From positions 1 through 31,754 of IMG/VR virus record IMGVR_UViG_3300031775_000018: a stretch of 31,754 bases of DNA. One strand, given 5' to 3'. Each line of letters starts with the position of its first letter. Position 1 is the stretch's first letter. Below the pieces are notes generated by a model. The model did not search any database and was not told the origin of the DNA. It saw only the letters and a list, made by a program, of their open reading frames with translations. Made by a program: the position numbers and the translations under genes. Positions 1 to 7,650 of this stretch are shown here, one piece after another. Source of the stretch: a virus.

Positions 1-80
1 TCTTCACGGTAGTATCTGTCCCGCACATCTTGATGCTTGACAGTCTCACGTACCTTTTTAAAATCGCTGAACGACTTCAT
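1..80 (-). CDS. 5' end of an unidentified late gene (partial)
   Basis: An ATG at 80 opens a frame that stays open for 26 codons to the window edge (begins MKSFSDFKKVRETVKHQ). A T4-type late box (TATAAATA, 114-107) sits 26 nt upstream, which implies late expression and hence a structural or assembly role. MKSF-type starts are common among structural proteins of T4-like cyanophages, but too little is present to name a product. No strong Shine-Dalgarno sequence is visible. Confidence 0.6.
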   Translation of the reverse strand, partial: MKSFSDFKKVRETVKHQDVRDRYYRE

Positions 81-106
81 TCAATTACTAATTTTATGTA
101 CAAGTT

Positions 107-114
107 TATTTATA
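107..114 (-). promoter_or_regulatory. T4-type late promoter box TATAAATA
   Basis: The minus strand reads TATAAATA from 114 to 107, an exact match to the T4 late promoter recognised by gp55 polymerase. It overlaps the TAA stop of the nucleotidyltransferase gene and lies 26 nt before the ATG at 80, the usual spacing for a late gene. gp55 is encoded in this window. Confidence 0.7.
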
Positions 115-658
115 ACAAATCTCCTAGTTCCTCCATTAACTTCTTGGTGTCAGTGTTGTTTAAAGCTTTTGGTATGCCATCCCTGAATGCTTGATAGTCA
201 CCCACCTCTGCTGCTCTACGCATCTTAGTCCCAGATATAGCAAAGGTATCGCCATCAGCATCACGTTCTCCAGAGGATATGATATCCAAATTACGGAACC
301 TAAACTCCTTACCATTATATCTCTTGATCCATTGCATAGCCTGTACCCTGTCACTACCTACCACAAGCATACAGTCATCATAACCCTGACTCTGTAACTC
401 TTTCAGTACAGCAGTAGGATCTCTAGGACCACTGCGAATCTGCTTTGCTAGATGTGGGAACATCTTCTGTGCCCAGAATAGTTTCCTCTTAGGTGGTAGA
501 GGATCGGTACCCTTCTTCTCTGTCTGTGACAGATAGATGTACCAGTCACAGTTACCTGCTTTCTTTTTAACAGCCTCAAAATTTTCCGCGTGACCCTTGG
601 TGGGTGGTTGAAACCTACCGAAGGTAAAGTATACGCATTTATAATCTACTATTTCCAT
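110..658 (-). CDS. HxGH-type nucleotidyltransferase (NMNAT/cytidylyltransferase-like)
   Basis: This 182-aa protein has the two landmarks of the nucleotidylyltransferase superfamily. Near the N terminus is GRFQPPTKGH (about residues 14-23), the nucleotide-binding HxGH-type loop with T replacing the first H. Near residue 142 is ISGTKMR, the ISxTxxR-type phosphate-binding motif. The family joins a nucleotide to a phosphorylated small molecule and releases pyrophosphate; NMN adenylyltransferase and CTP-dependent enzymes both belong. The substrate cannot be read from sequence. Similar proteins are common in T4-like cyanophages. The start overlaps the end of the ligase-like gene by 10 nt, so the two are probably translated together. 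A late promoter for the next gene overlaps its stop codon. Confidence 0.8.
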   Translation of the reverse strand: MEIVDYKCVYFTFGRFQPPTKGHAENFEAVKKKAGNCDWYIYLSQTEKKGTDPLPPKRKLFWAQKMFPHLAKQIRSGPRDPTAVLKELQSQGYDDCMLVVGSDRVQAMQWIKRYNGKEFRFRNLDIISSGERDADGDTFAISGTKMRRAAEVGDYQAFRDGIPKALNNTDTKKLMEELGDLL

Positions 659-1860
659 TGCTTTGCCAATGTGAAATTAATATAGGAGAACTCAATTCTA
701 TTTACTAACTTGATCATGTCTCCATTGTGATGTAGTACGTAACCCTCTGGTGCTGTTACCTTATAACCTTTATCAGTCATGGCAAAAGTCCTGAACGATT
801 CAAGTTTATCCAAAGCCTCAATGACTATGGTCTTGTTCTCCTGTATCTTCCTGTAAAGATTAAACATAGCATGAAACTCTTGCTCATTATCCTCAAGGTA
901 CTGTAAACCATCAAACAACTGGTTCCTCCTCTCAGTCTGCTTAGGAATACTCTTCATCTTAGATACTTCTTTGTCCATCTTATCTTTATAGAACTTACCA
1001 AGACTCTTCAATGCCATCTTAGGATCAGTAATACTACGTGCTGCTTTAATCTCAGCATTAAAGAACTGCTTAAGATAAGATGCTACATTAAACTTCTTAT
1101 CACCAGTAGTACCCATCTGAGATACCAAAGTGTTTAGAAAATTACCAGCCTTCCGACACATCTGATCAATGATCGTAAGGTTAGCCTCAAACTTCTTAAG
1201 TTGAGTTGTCTCCACTGACACATCCATCAAGGGAGTATCATTAAGAACAACAGCAACATTACTAGACGTTTGAAACTGTGATGTAGGTGCCCCACCCACT
1301 GCTGTCATGGTAGCAAGTTCACTACCATTATATGAAGTATGAAATACTATACCTATCTTAGCATCCCCAATCTTCTTTCCTATAGGATGGTCAACAGGTA
1401 TACCATAGGTGATAGTGTTTGGTCTAAAGGTATATAATCTCTCACCATCAACTCTCTCTTCCTTTACATCCGTGGTGAATAATAGATCTCCTTGTACAAC
1501 AGTAGGTATTTTTAAATCTGGAAAGTATCTTACACAGTATTTTAATTTCTCCACTAAGTCAGGACTACTATCTCCATACATTCTATCAACATCAGCTTCA
1601 TCATAACAAACCTTAGGAGAAGTTTTATTGAACACTGACTTAGTGCCAACAAAAAACATTCCATTGACAGGATGCTTACCACATACTACAGCAGGAGCAC
1701 CGTCCCATTTAGTCTGCATGTATCCACTACTAGGTTGCTTACCTAACATACGAAGCATCTCTTTCATAGCAGAGACAGACGCTATACAACCATCTACTCC
1801 GTAGTTAAGCATCTCATCCTCAATATGTTCGAGGTGTTTTAGTTGAGTAATATTTGCCAT
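649..1860 (-). CDS. Putative covalent nucleotidyltransferase (nucleic-acid-ligase-like fold)
   Basis: This 403-aa protein has no family I can name for certain; it resembles a cyanophage hypothetical family. It carries ligase-superfamily motifs in canonical order: QTKWDGAP with Lys51 (motif I, KxDG, the nucleotidylated lysine), VVQGDLLF (about 121-128), IGIVFHTSY (about 169-177, compatible with motif IIIa), EGYVL (372-376, motif IV) and IKLVN with Lys384 (motif V). A Lys-rich helical region of roughly 180 residues separates IIIa from IV, much longer than in standard ligases. No OB-fold follows motif V, because the protein ends 19 residues later. The start forms TAATG with the stop of the 496-aa gene and its end overlaps the nucleotidyltransferase gene. 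I infer adenylyl or guanylyl transfer to an RNA, DNA or protein substrate; the target is unknown. Confidence 0.6.
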   Translation of the reverse strand: MANITQLKHLEHIEDEMLNYGVDGCIASVSAMKEMLRMLGKQPSSGYMQTKWDGAPAVVCGKHPVNGMFFVGTKSVFNKTSPKVCYDEADVDRMYGDSSPDLVEKLKYCVRYFPDLKIPTVVQGDLLFTTDVKEERVDGERLYTFRPNTITYGIPVDHPIGKKIGDAKIGIVFHTSYNGSELATMTAVGGAPTSQFQTSSNVAVVLNDTPLMDVSVETTQLKKFEANLTIIDQMCRKAGNFLNTLVSQMGTTGDKKFNVASYLKQFFNAEIKAARSITDPKMALKSLGKFYKDKMDKEVSKMKSIPKQTERRNQLFDGLQYLEDNEQEFHAMFNLYRKIQENKTIVIEALDKLESFRTFAMTDKGYKVTAPEGYVLHHNGDMIKLVNRIEFSYINFTLAKQWK

Positions 1861-3350
1861 TATGATGTCTTTAAGAATGGTGCTGAGTCTCTGGACTGAG
1901 AGGTAGCATACAAATGAATCAACTGTGCTGCCTCATTTGCTTGAGCATTAGTACCTGATTCCAATACATCGACCACCTTGAGACCAAGATACTTTGAGAA
2001 GATCCACTGTCCTTTATTTGATGTCTTCAACCTATTACGTTCAACCAAATCAGCATCAATCGTTGGTGCTGTAAACTTAGAAGTCTTCTTAGGATTATTA
2101 CTCCCATCAATAATGTTCTGATGTTTCAAAGATAATTTTAACACCTTACCATTAAGGTTACCATTCCTAGATTCAGATTTGATACCACTAAGATTAGTAT
2201 AAAGAGGTTTGCCATACACCTGATCTATAATCATATCATAAACTCCACCACCAATCTTACCATGCTTTGCTGCTGTACCTATGACTTCACCCTGCCATGT
2301 TAAAGGATCTCCACCAGAAGTATCACGAAACTGTATCTCCAAAGATACACCCTTGGTATACATCCATACATCCAATGCGTCATAGCTCTTAGCATATATC
2401 TTATCGTATGTTGCTACTGGTCTTGCCGAGGTGTAGTTAATTGCAGTTAAGTGTGCTTCATTACCCTCTACTGCTTTCAAAGATATCCCATACAATTGTT
2501 GAGCATCCATACACTCCTTCAACCACCTATTTAATCCAGCAAAGGTACGATGCTGAGTTATATGTTCCTCCTTAAGAGTACACCGACATGCCCATATATC
2601 TGCGGGTGTCCACTTGTTTAAGTTAGCGAAAGGCTTCCTTTTTACACCAGTCTCAGGTTCTATGTGATCACCATTAATAACCTTAAACTGATCGTCCATC
2701 CATTTAACTAGACCTTCACCTCTATACCAATTATAAGCATTCTTCTCTCCAAACTCTTCGTACAATGCATTAGCAGTCTTAGCACATGAATCTATCCAGT
2801 CAGGTAGGTCTTCCAGATGTTGCTTTATATCACTTAACTTACTCTTTGTGAACACACGATCTTTAACTCTATTAAACTGCCTATCAGATGGCATACCTTC
2901 ACCACCCTCTGTCTCTAATGACTTCTTCATACTAAACCTAACAGCACAGAACCATGCTGCGGCACTCTCTTCCAAAGCTGTATTAGCACTACCACCACCT
3001 GAACCAGAACTACCACCACCAAAATCAGATGTCTTCATTATCTTGGTCAAAGCAATTTCTTCAGTATCCCCATCCTTGATTAACTTAAAAGGTTTCTTTC
3101 CCTTCGTCTTCAATGCTTCTTTAAGTGCTATATGTTGTGGTTCATCACTACCAACAACGTCAGATGCTGCTCTAAGTAAGTCCTCTATTCCATCTTGATT
3201 ATATTGTATAGCATACTTACCACCCACTACATCTATAGGAGTTCCCTTTTCTATGACATGAAGAAGTACACCAGCCCTTGACTTGTAAGGATACTTACTT
3301 AATTTATTTTCTTTAGAGATATCAACATATCCTAGTTTGCCAGCTGCCAT
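1860..3350 (-). CDS. Unknown 496-aa protein, possible PD-(D/E)XK-type nuclease
   Basis: Function is not recognised. Residues 100-107 lead into DFGGGSSGSGGGS (109-121), a Gly/Ser linker, which is followed by ALEESAAAWF (125-134). A second conserved-looking block has KWTPADIW (246-253) and then YGISLKAVEG (287-296). The order Glu (127/128), Pro-x-Asp (Asp251) and Ser-Leu-Lys (Lys292) fits the E...D...(E/S)xK layout of PD-(D/E)XK nucleases, but this is by-eye inference. No signal peptide or membrane segment is seen. The gene is joined by TAATG overlaps to an oxygenase gene upstream and the ligase-like gene downstream, suggesting coupled translation and perhaps a shared job. A virion structural role is the main alternative. 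Confidence 0.5.
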   Translation of the reverse strand: MAAGKLGYVDISKENKLSKYPYKSRAGVLLHVIEKGTPIDVVGGKYAIQYNQDGIEDLLRAASDVVGSDEPQHIALKEALKTKGKKPFKLIKDGDTEEIALTKIMKTSDFGGGSSGSGGGSANTALEESAAAWFCAVRFSMKKSLETEGGEGMPSDRQFNRVKDRVFTKSKLSDIKQHLEDLPDWIDSCAKTANALYEEFGEKNAYNWYRGEGLVKWMDDQFKVINGDHIEPETGVKRKPFANLNKWTPADIWACRCTLKEEHITQHRTFAGLNRWLKECMDAQQLYGISLKAVEGNEAHLTAINYTSARPVATYDKIYAKSYDALDVWMYTKGVSLEIQFRDTSGGDPLTWQGEVIGTAAKHGKIGGGVYDMIIDQVYGKPLYTNLSGIKSESRNGNLNGKVLKLSLKHQNIIDGSNNPKKTSKFTAPTIDADLVERNRLKTSNKGQWIFSKYLGLKVVDVLESGTNAQANEAAQLIHLYATSQSRDSAPFLKTS

Positions 3351-3937
3351 TAGAATTGTTTCCAGTACTTCGGATGAGTAAGTCCTCCCTCTCTATTTAG
3401 ATCTGGATTAGTGAGGAGCACATCACCTGCTAAACTCATACGAGGACCAGTATTAAAGGTGTGATGATGTAGTTTACTAGGAAATATAAAGAGATCTCCT
3501 GGCTCTGTTGGTTCAGCCCATACTGTTGTGTTATTAAATGTCTTCTCAAGGTCAGCAAATGCCTGAGGGAACCATTCATTAGGTGCGTCTGCCTGGAAAT
3601 GAAGTGGATCCTGTGTCTCCACATAATATATCCATGAGATATGAGCAGGGTCATGACAGTGGTCAGGTACTGACCTCTCTTCATCAGTGACAGCGTACCA
3701 TGTCTTCATAAAATGAACATCATAGAAACAATTCATAGAGTCCATGTACTCTACTATATGATCATTAACCTCACAAAAGAAACTGGCAAGTTGAGGGTCT
3801 TGGTGTACTAACACCTTACCATCTAACTCACCAGTCAATCCTTGATTAAATCTATGATGTTCCCACCTCCTACTAATCCACCTAACATATTCAGGTAAAG
3901 AATGCTTGTAGATAGAGGTTGGAAATATATTAATCAT
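3350..3937 (-). CDS. 2OG-Fe(II) oxygenase-like protein (HxH type)
   Basis: This 195-aa protein begins INIFPTSIYKH, the FPTxIY opening typical of the small 2OG-Fe(II) oxygenase family common in marine T4-like phages. The metal-binding region reads DHCHDPAHISWIYYV (near residues 92-106). The distal part reads GDLFIFPSKLHHHTFN, with a His and the following Arg of GPRMS, expected to supply the third iron ligand and the 2-oxoglutarate contact. The family is a double-stranded beta-helix that hydroxylates amino acids, peptides or nucleic acids; no substrate can be assigned. The ATG overlaps the stop of the upstream 56-aa ORF by 8 nt and its own stop forms TAATG with the 496-aa gene. Confidence 0.7.
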   Translation of the reverse strand: MINIFPTSIYKHSLPEYVRWISRRWEHHRFNQGLTGELDGKVLVHQDPQLASFFCEVNDHIVEYMDSMNCFYDVHFMKTWYAVTDEERSVPDHCHDPAHISWIYYVETQDPLHFQADAPNEWFPQAFADLEKTFNNTTVWAEPTEPGDLFIFPSKLHHHTFNTGPRMSLAGDVLLTNPDLNREGGLTHPKYWKQF

Positions 3938-4100
3938 GTATTATAAGACTAGGGTTATCTCCTAGTCTACTCTTGTTGTATATAATTATCCTATCGTTAT
4001 TATAATCTGCTGTAAATTCTAACTCATCGTCAGGAGGCCACATCAACTCCTCATATAGAGCATTGAGTTTCGCCATGTCCTCGTAGAGATCACTTGTCAT
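3930..4100 (-). CDS. Small acidic hypothetical protein (56 aa)
   Basis: I do not recognise this protein. The ATG at 4100 (MTSDLYEDMAKLNALYEEL) was chosen over a start at 4142, which would overlap mazG much further; the chosen start overlaps mazG by 11 nt, typical here. The N-terminal half looks helical and acidic, and the C-terminal half has a short beta-like stretch (ELEFTADYNNDRIIIYNK). The gene ends 8 nt inside the next oxygenase gene. It lies in a tightly coupled cluster, which supports its being real. Confidence 0.55.
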   Translation of the reverse strand: MTSDLYEDMAKLNALYEELMWPPDDELEFTADYNNDRIIIYNKSRLGDNPSLIIHD

Positions 4101-4494
4101 CTGGTTGACGATTCTCCGAATAATATATGTCGAATGAACCACCAGGATATCTCTTCTCTAACTTCTTAATATTCATCTCGATGACCTCATCAAATGATAC
4201 GTCTAATGCCTGGGTAGCCTGTGAAACATACCACATAATATCACCCAACTCAATAAGCAGATGCTCTCTGTTTGCGTCGTCCCAAGGTTTGCCTTGAAAC
4301 ACCATCTTCTTAACGATCTCAAGAAACTCGCCAGACTCAGCAGCAAGCCCAACACCAGCAGTGGTAAGACGTTCAATATTGGCACCCTCTCTGTCAAGCT
4401 CAACCAAACGGTCAGCAAGAGCGACAAAATCCTTAGAACTATCGCTTGTGACAGCATCCACGAAATGAGAGTACCTATCAAAATCTACAGCCAT
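4090..4494 (-). CDS. mazG: MazG-like nucleoside triphosphate pyrophosphohydrolase
   Basis: The 134-aa protein has the all-alpha NTP pyrophosphohydrolase signature: ESGEFLEIVKK (about 53-63) and LLIELGDIMWYVSQ (about 78-91), the ExxE and ExxD helices that bind magnesium. The C terminus RYPGGSFD...SENR is typical of the short, single-domain MazG of cyanophages. The family hydrolyses (d)NTPs to monophosphates; roles in nucleotide recycling or ppGpp control have been proposed for the phage versions. An AGGA Shine-Dalgarno sequence lies 10 nt before the ATG, and a sigma70-type promoter lies just upstream, so the gene can be expressed early and apart from the helicase operon. Confidence 0.88.
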   Translation of the reverse strand: MAVDFDRYSHFVDAVTSDSSKDFVALADRLVELDREGANIERLTTAGVGLAAESGEFLEIVKKMVFQGKPWDDANREHLLIELGDIMWYVSQATQALDVSFDEVIEMNIKKLEKRYPGGSFDIYYSENRQPDDK

Positions 4495-4517
4495 AATTTT
4501 TAATTCCTATAAAATAT

Positions 4518-4547
4518 ATTTTACACCTTACGGCGCATAGTTGTCAA
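4518..4547 (-). promoter_or_regulatory. Sigma70-type promoter for mazG, overlapping an AT palindrome
   Basis: The minus strand reads TTGACA (4547-4542), an 18-nt spacer, then TAAAAT (4523-4518): a perfect -35 and one mismatch in the -10. Initiation would fall near 4511, about 17 nt before the mazG ATG. The -10 lies inside a perfect 14-bp palindrome, TAAAATATATTTTA (4510-4523), and the promoter overlaps the end of the 66-aa ORF. Host RNA polymerase could read it early in infection. Confidence 0.55.
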
Positions 4548-4721
4548 GTGTTCTAACACTTCTTCACGAACCCAGAGGAGTTCATTGAAACAGCCTTGGT
4601 TGTGAGCACAACCTCTAAGTTGACTGTCTGGTCTTTGTACGGACTCGATGAAGATGTCGAGTGCTCTATTCCATTTAGTATCCTGACACTCATGAGTGTC
4701 TACACTACCTTGATCATGCAT
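4521..4721 (-). CDS. Small hypothetical protein (66 aa)
   Basis: Not recognised. It starts MHDQGSVDTHECQDTKWN with the ATG overlapping the helicase stop by one base (TAATG), the coupling used repeatedly in this window. Four cysteines (CQD, GCAH, GCF and context) and several histidines are present but not in an obvious zinc-finger spacing. Its 3' end contains the -10 and -35 of the mazG promoter. It could be a small helicase-operon accessory protein. Confidence 0.55.
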   Translation of the reverse strand: MHDQGSVDTHECQDTKWNRALDIFIESVQRPDSQLRGCAHNQGCFNELLWVREEVLEHLTTMRRKV

Positions 4722-6082
4722 TAGAATGTAAAGTCTCCAAACTTATGTTTCTTTTCCACACTAACTACTTCTTGTCCAGAATCCATAATATTATTCTGGG
4801 CTGATTGTTCTACATCATACAGCCTCATCTTAGATCTGTCAATACCTATCACAAATCTCTTGTTGAGTGTGGGGTCATAGTATCTATTCTTCAACTGCTT
4901 GACCATTATTTGATTCTGGGCTTCCAACTCCTCAGTAGATATGAGAGCGAACATAAGGTCAGCAGTAGCAGGGAGTCCGAAAGACTCTGACGTGTCAGTA
5001 AGGTCAACATCGCTAGAACCGAAACCAGCACGAGTAGTTTGAGTAGCACTGACAATCGGTACATTAAATTCAACGGCAAGTCCTCTCAATTCTTCTGCTA
5101 TACTTTTAACCATAGTGTATGAGTTTACACCTGAGTTACCTCTGAACCTCTGAGAGGCACATATATTCAAGTAGTCTATGAATATTATATCTGGTCTGAA
5201 ATTCTTCTTTAGTGCTAGGTCATTTAAGAGTGCTCGAAAGTGACCCGCATGTGCTGAAGCAGTCGGGTATTCTTTTACTATCAACTTACCTTGTGTCTTC
5301 TGAGAGAGGTTAGTGATCCTCGTCTCAAACATTTGCTTAGGTAACTGTGCTAGTTGTTGGATGTCGATGTTGAGGAGGTTTGCATCAACTCGTTCAGCAA
5401 TGCGCTCTTCCGCCATTTCCATTGTAATGTATAGAACGTTCCGTCCTTGCAACAACACGGAGCTAGCGACGTGGCACATGAATAAGCTTTTTCCGACACC
5501 CGTACCAGCAAGCGCGATGTTAAGAGTCTTATTAGGTAAGCCACCTTTGGTAATTTTGTTAAAAAATTCGATATCGAAGGGTACCTTCGACTCGACCTTG
5601 TGATAACTCTCATACCTTTCTTCATAATCGTCAATGTAATCGTGGCCAATGTGATTATCAAACGACACACCAAGTGCCTCCGATAGGATACTAGGTATCG
5701 CATCGGGGGTTTTCTTTTCATCAGAACCATCGGCAATCTTAATACTCTCCATGAGAGCAAGATAGATCGCACGTTCCTGGCACCACTTTTCAGTAGTGTC
5801 AAGGAGCCAATCTAACTCGGTTGCCTCCTTGTCTAAGGATTGAATGCTTGTAGTAATCTGCTTGAACTGATCATCACTAAGTGTAGAGATTTGCCCTACT
5901 TCAATGGTAAGAGCTTCAACTGTAGGAACAGCAGAATACTTTACGAAGTATTTATTAATGAGATCAAACAGAACTCTGTCTGTAAAGTCCTGGAAATACT
6001 CTTGCTTTACGAATGGAAGTACCCTTCTAGGATACTCCTCCGTCAACAATAAGTTTTTCAGGATCAAACTCTCCACCTTCAT
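4721..6082 (-). CDS. 41: Replicative DNA helicase gp41 (DnaB family)
   Basis: This 453-aa protein is the T4 gp41-type hexameric helicase that unwinds DNA 5'-3' ahead of the polymerase and works with primase. The N-terminal domain (1-150) matches the gp41 start pattern ([13 protein letters not shown]). The RecA-like domain has Walker A AGTGVGKS (192-199), TMEMAEERIAERV (the DnaB H1a-like segment), Walker B-like DIIFIDYLNIC and the SATQTTRAGF block. It ends with FGDFTF. Size is close to T4 gp41 (475 aa). The first 56 nt overlap the end of the upstream oxygenase gene in another frame; the N-terminal match to gp41 makes this start secure. Confidence 0.95.
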   Translation of the reverse strand: MKVESLILKNLLLTEEYPRRVLPFVKQEYFQDFTDRVLFDLINKYFVKYSAVPTVEALTIEVGQISTLSDDQFKQITTSIQSLDKEATELDWLLDTTEKWCQERAIYLALMESIKIADGSDEKKTPDAIPSILSEALGVSFDNHIGHDYIDDYEERYESYHKVESKVPFDIEFFNKITKGGLPNKTLNIALAGTGVGKSLFMCHVASSVLLQGRNVLYITMEMAEERIAERVDANLLNIDIQQLAQLPKQMFETRITNLSQKTQGKLIVKEYPTASAHAGHFRALLNDLALKKNFRPDIIFIDYLNICASQRFRGNSGVNSYTMVKSIAEELRGLAVEFNVPIVSATQTTRAGFGSSDVDLTDTSESFGLPATADLMFALISTEELEAQNQIMVKQLKNRYYDPTLNKRFVIGIDRSKMRLYDVEQSAQNNIMDSGQEVVSVEKKHKFGDFTF

Positions 6083-6638
6083 AGACTTCCTCGGTGATCA
6101 AAAAATTAAATGATATAGTAGACCTCAGTTTAGAGGACTTGTTCATGGGAGCAGAGTGCTCTAACCATGCGGGGAAGATAATTAAATCACCTTCAGTTAC
6201 CCAAGGTATTATAGTATTCTGTTCTTCACCTTGGCAAGCCAATAATGTCTCGTTAGGGTGATAGAACTGAGTACCCTTGTGTTCATTGGGATCAAAGTGT
6301 ACATAATATACACCAGACCACTGACCAGGAGCATGTATATGCTTATCCTGCCAGTTGGTACGATCATAACAGTTCATCCAGAGGTCAGTGAGTAAAAGAT
6401 TACCAGGTATTCTTGCCTCATCTTGGAACTCATCAAAGACATGACCAAACTCCTCCATACATTCTACAATAGGAAACATCTTAGTGCCAAATGTAGTAAA
6501 GAGATTGCAGTTCCACCCTTCAGGTGTACTGGTCTCTAGTTTGTGTTCCTCATAATACTGTTCAACCCTCTCCTTAATAGGAGCATGATCTTCTATATGA
6601 TATCTGAATATCTTAGTAGGAAATATATCAACCTTCAC
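6027..6638 (-). CDS. 2OG-Fe(II) oxygenase-like protein between uvsX and 41
   Basis: The 203-aa product has the family opening [11 protein letters not shown], the iron-binding region [18 protein letters not shown], and the distal block [30 protein letters not shown] with the third His and the 2OG-binding Arg. I start it at a GTG at 6638, because a GGAGGT Shine-Dalgarno lies 5 nt upstream and this places FPTxIF at the usual distance. A GTG at 6665 would add nine residues. The start overlaps the uvsX stop by 11 nt. The 3' end runs 56 nt into gene 41, an unusually long overlap. Substrate unknown. Confidence 0.75.
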   Translation of the reverse strand: MKVDIFPTKIFRYHIEDHAPIKERVEQYYEEHKLETSTPEGWNCNLFTTFGTKMFPIVECMEEFGHVFDEFQDEARIPGNLLLTDLWMNCYDRTNWQDKHIHAPGQWSGVYYVHFDPNEHKGTQFYHPNETLLACQGEEQNTIIPWVTEGDLIIFPAWLEHSAPMNKSSKLRSTISFNFLITEEVYEGGEFDPEKLIVDGGVS

Positions 6639-7650
6639 CGTGACCTCCGTATCTAAATTCCTCACCAGCAGCCCAGTCTAACTTCTCCATCACTTCGGAC
6701 GTGAAGTATTTTTCGGGATCTTTAAGCATAGCAGAAGGATAAACGGAGCTATCGCCGACAACAATGCGGTTGCCTTTACGAGTGAAAACTCCGTACTTCT
6801 CACCAAGTTCCAAGAGTCCATAGTATTTGTCAAGTCCTCGCTTGTCATAAAATAAACGAATAGAAACTTGAGCATTCTCTTTAGACAATCGTGACTTAGC
6901 AGTCTTAGCTTTAATAATGTTGCCTACCACTTCCTTACCATCCTTCTCCTTAGACTTGGATAAGTATATTATAGTAGAAGCAGCGTACTTAAGTCCACTA
7001 CCACCGCCCATTTCTTTGGTTGGCACATAGGCACCGACCACATCATATGTATGGTTAGTTACCAGCATAGGGACATTTGCTTTACCTAACTTCAAGGTGA
7101 GTACTCGGAAGATCGCTTTGACCACCTGTGCTCTAGTCATATCCCTAGTGTCCTTACCCTCTGCTGAGTCTGCTAGTTCCTTAGAGGTGGACAACATACC
7201 CAGAGAATCTAAAACAAACATTAAGGGTTGTCTCTTCTCTTTGGGTTGTTCTAAATATTTGTCTAAGATTTGTATTGCTTGTGTTCTAAACTCCTGTACT
7301 GTAGTCACAGGTACTAGGATCATCCTACTGGTATCAACCTCACGTTCCTCCATCATCTGTTTAGAGATGGCAGACTCTGACTCGAAGTATACTACTCCAG
7401 CATTCTTATTCTGCTTAAGGAAGTTCTCAACTATTCCAAGACAGAAGAAGGTCTTTCCTGTAGAGGATTCACCAGCGATGGCGGTAATTTTATTGGCAGG
7501 GATACCACTGTTAATAGACCCACTAACAAGAGCGTTAAAAATATAACTCCCAGTATCCACATACCCTCCGATGTCTCCGACTGATCCGTCTGAGAGGAGT
7601 CCTGCGTAGTCGTTACCTATTTCTTTAACGACATCCTTTAAAAAACTCAT
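6628..7650 (-). CDS. uvsX: UvsX RecA-like recombinase
   Basis: The 340-aa protein is the T4-type strand-exchange protein that coats single-stranded DNA, loaded by UvsY, for recombination-dependent replication and repair. Walker A is GESSTGKT (60-67), Walker B is the hydrophobic strand [11 protein letters not shown], and the conserved [14 protein letters not shown] block (about 214-227) contributes to the DNA-binding and nucleotide-sensing loops. An acidic, Gly-rich tail ([11 protein letters not shown]) follows. Its ATG overlaps the polymerase stop by 4 nt. The last bases supply the GGAGGT ribosome-binding site for the next oxygenase gene. Confidence 0.95.
   Translation of the reverse strand: MSFLKDVVKEIGNDYAGLLSDGSVGDIGGYVDTGSYIFNALVSGSINSGIPANKITAIAGESSTGKTFFCLGIVENFLKQNKNAGVVYFESESAISKQMMEEREVDTSRMILVPVTTVQEFRTQAIQILDKYLEQPKEKRQPLMFVLDSLGMLSTSKELADSAEGKDTRDMTRAQVVKAIFRVLTLKLGKANVPMLVTNHTYDVVGAYVPTKEMGGGSGLKYAASTIIYLSKSKEKDGKEVVGNIIKAKTAKSRLSKENAQVSIRLFYDKRGLDKYYGLLELGEKYGVFTRKGNRIVVGDSSVYPSAMLKDPEKYFTSEVMEKLDWAAGEEFRYGGHGEG

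Noticed and set aside
3009-3025. Possible frameshift or assembly error at the Gly/Ser run in the 496-aa gene
   Set aside because: The frame continues without interruption on both sides with normal composition, and short Gly/Ser linkers occur in similar phage proteins.
2848-3198. Plus-strand 116-aa Pro/Ser-rich frame
   Set aside because: It is the antisense of the Gly/Ser linker and flanks of the 496-aa gene; the composition follows from the complement.
5350-5802. Minus-strand 150-aa frame inside gene 41
   Set aside because: It is a frame-shifted shadow of the helicase RecA-like domain with no recognisable motif.
7097-7546. Plus-strand 149-aa open frame
   Set aside because: It is antisense to the Walker region of uvsX, and no plus-strand gene, promoter or ribosome-binding site is supported anywhere in the window.
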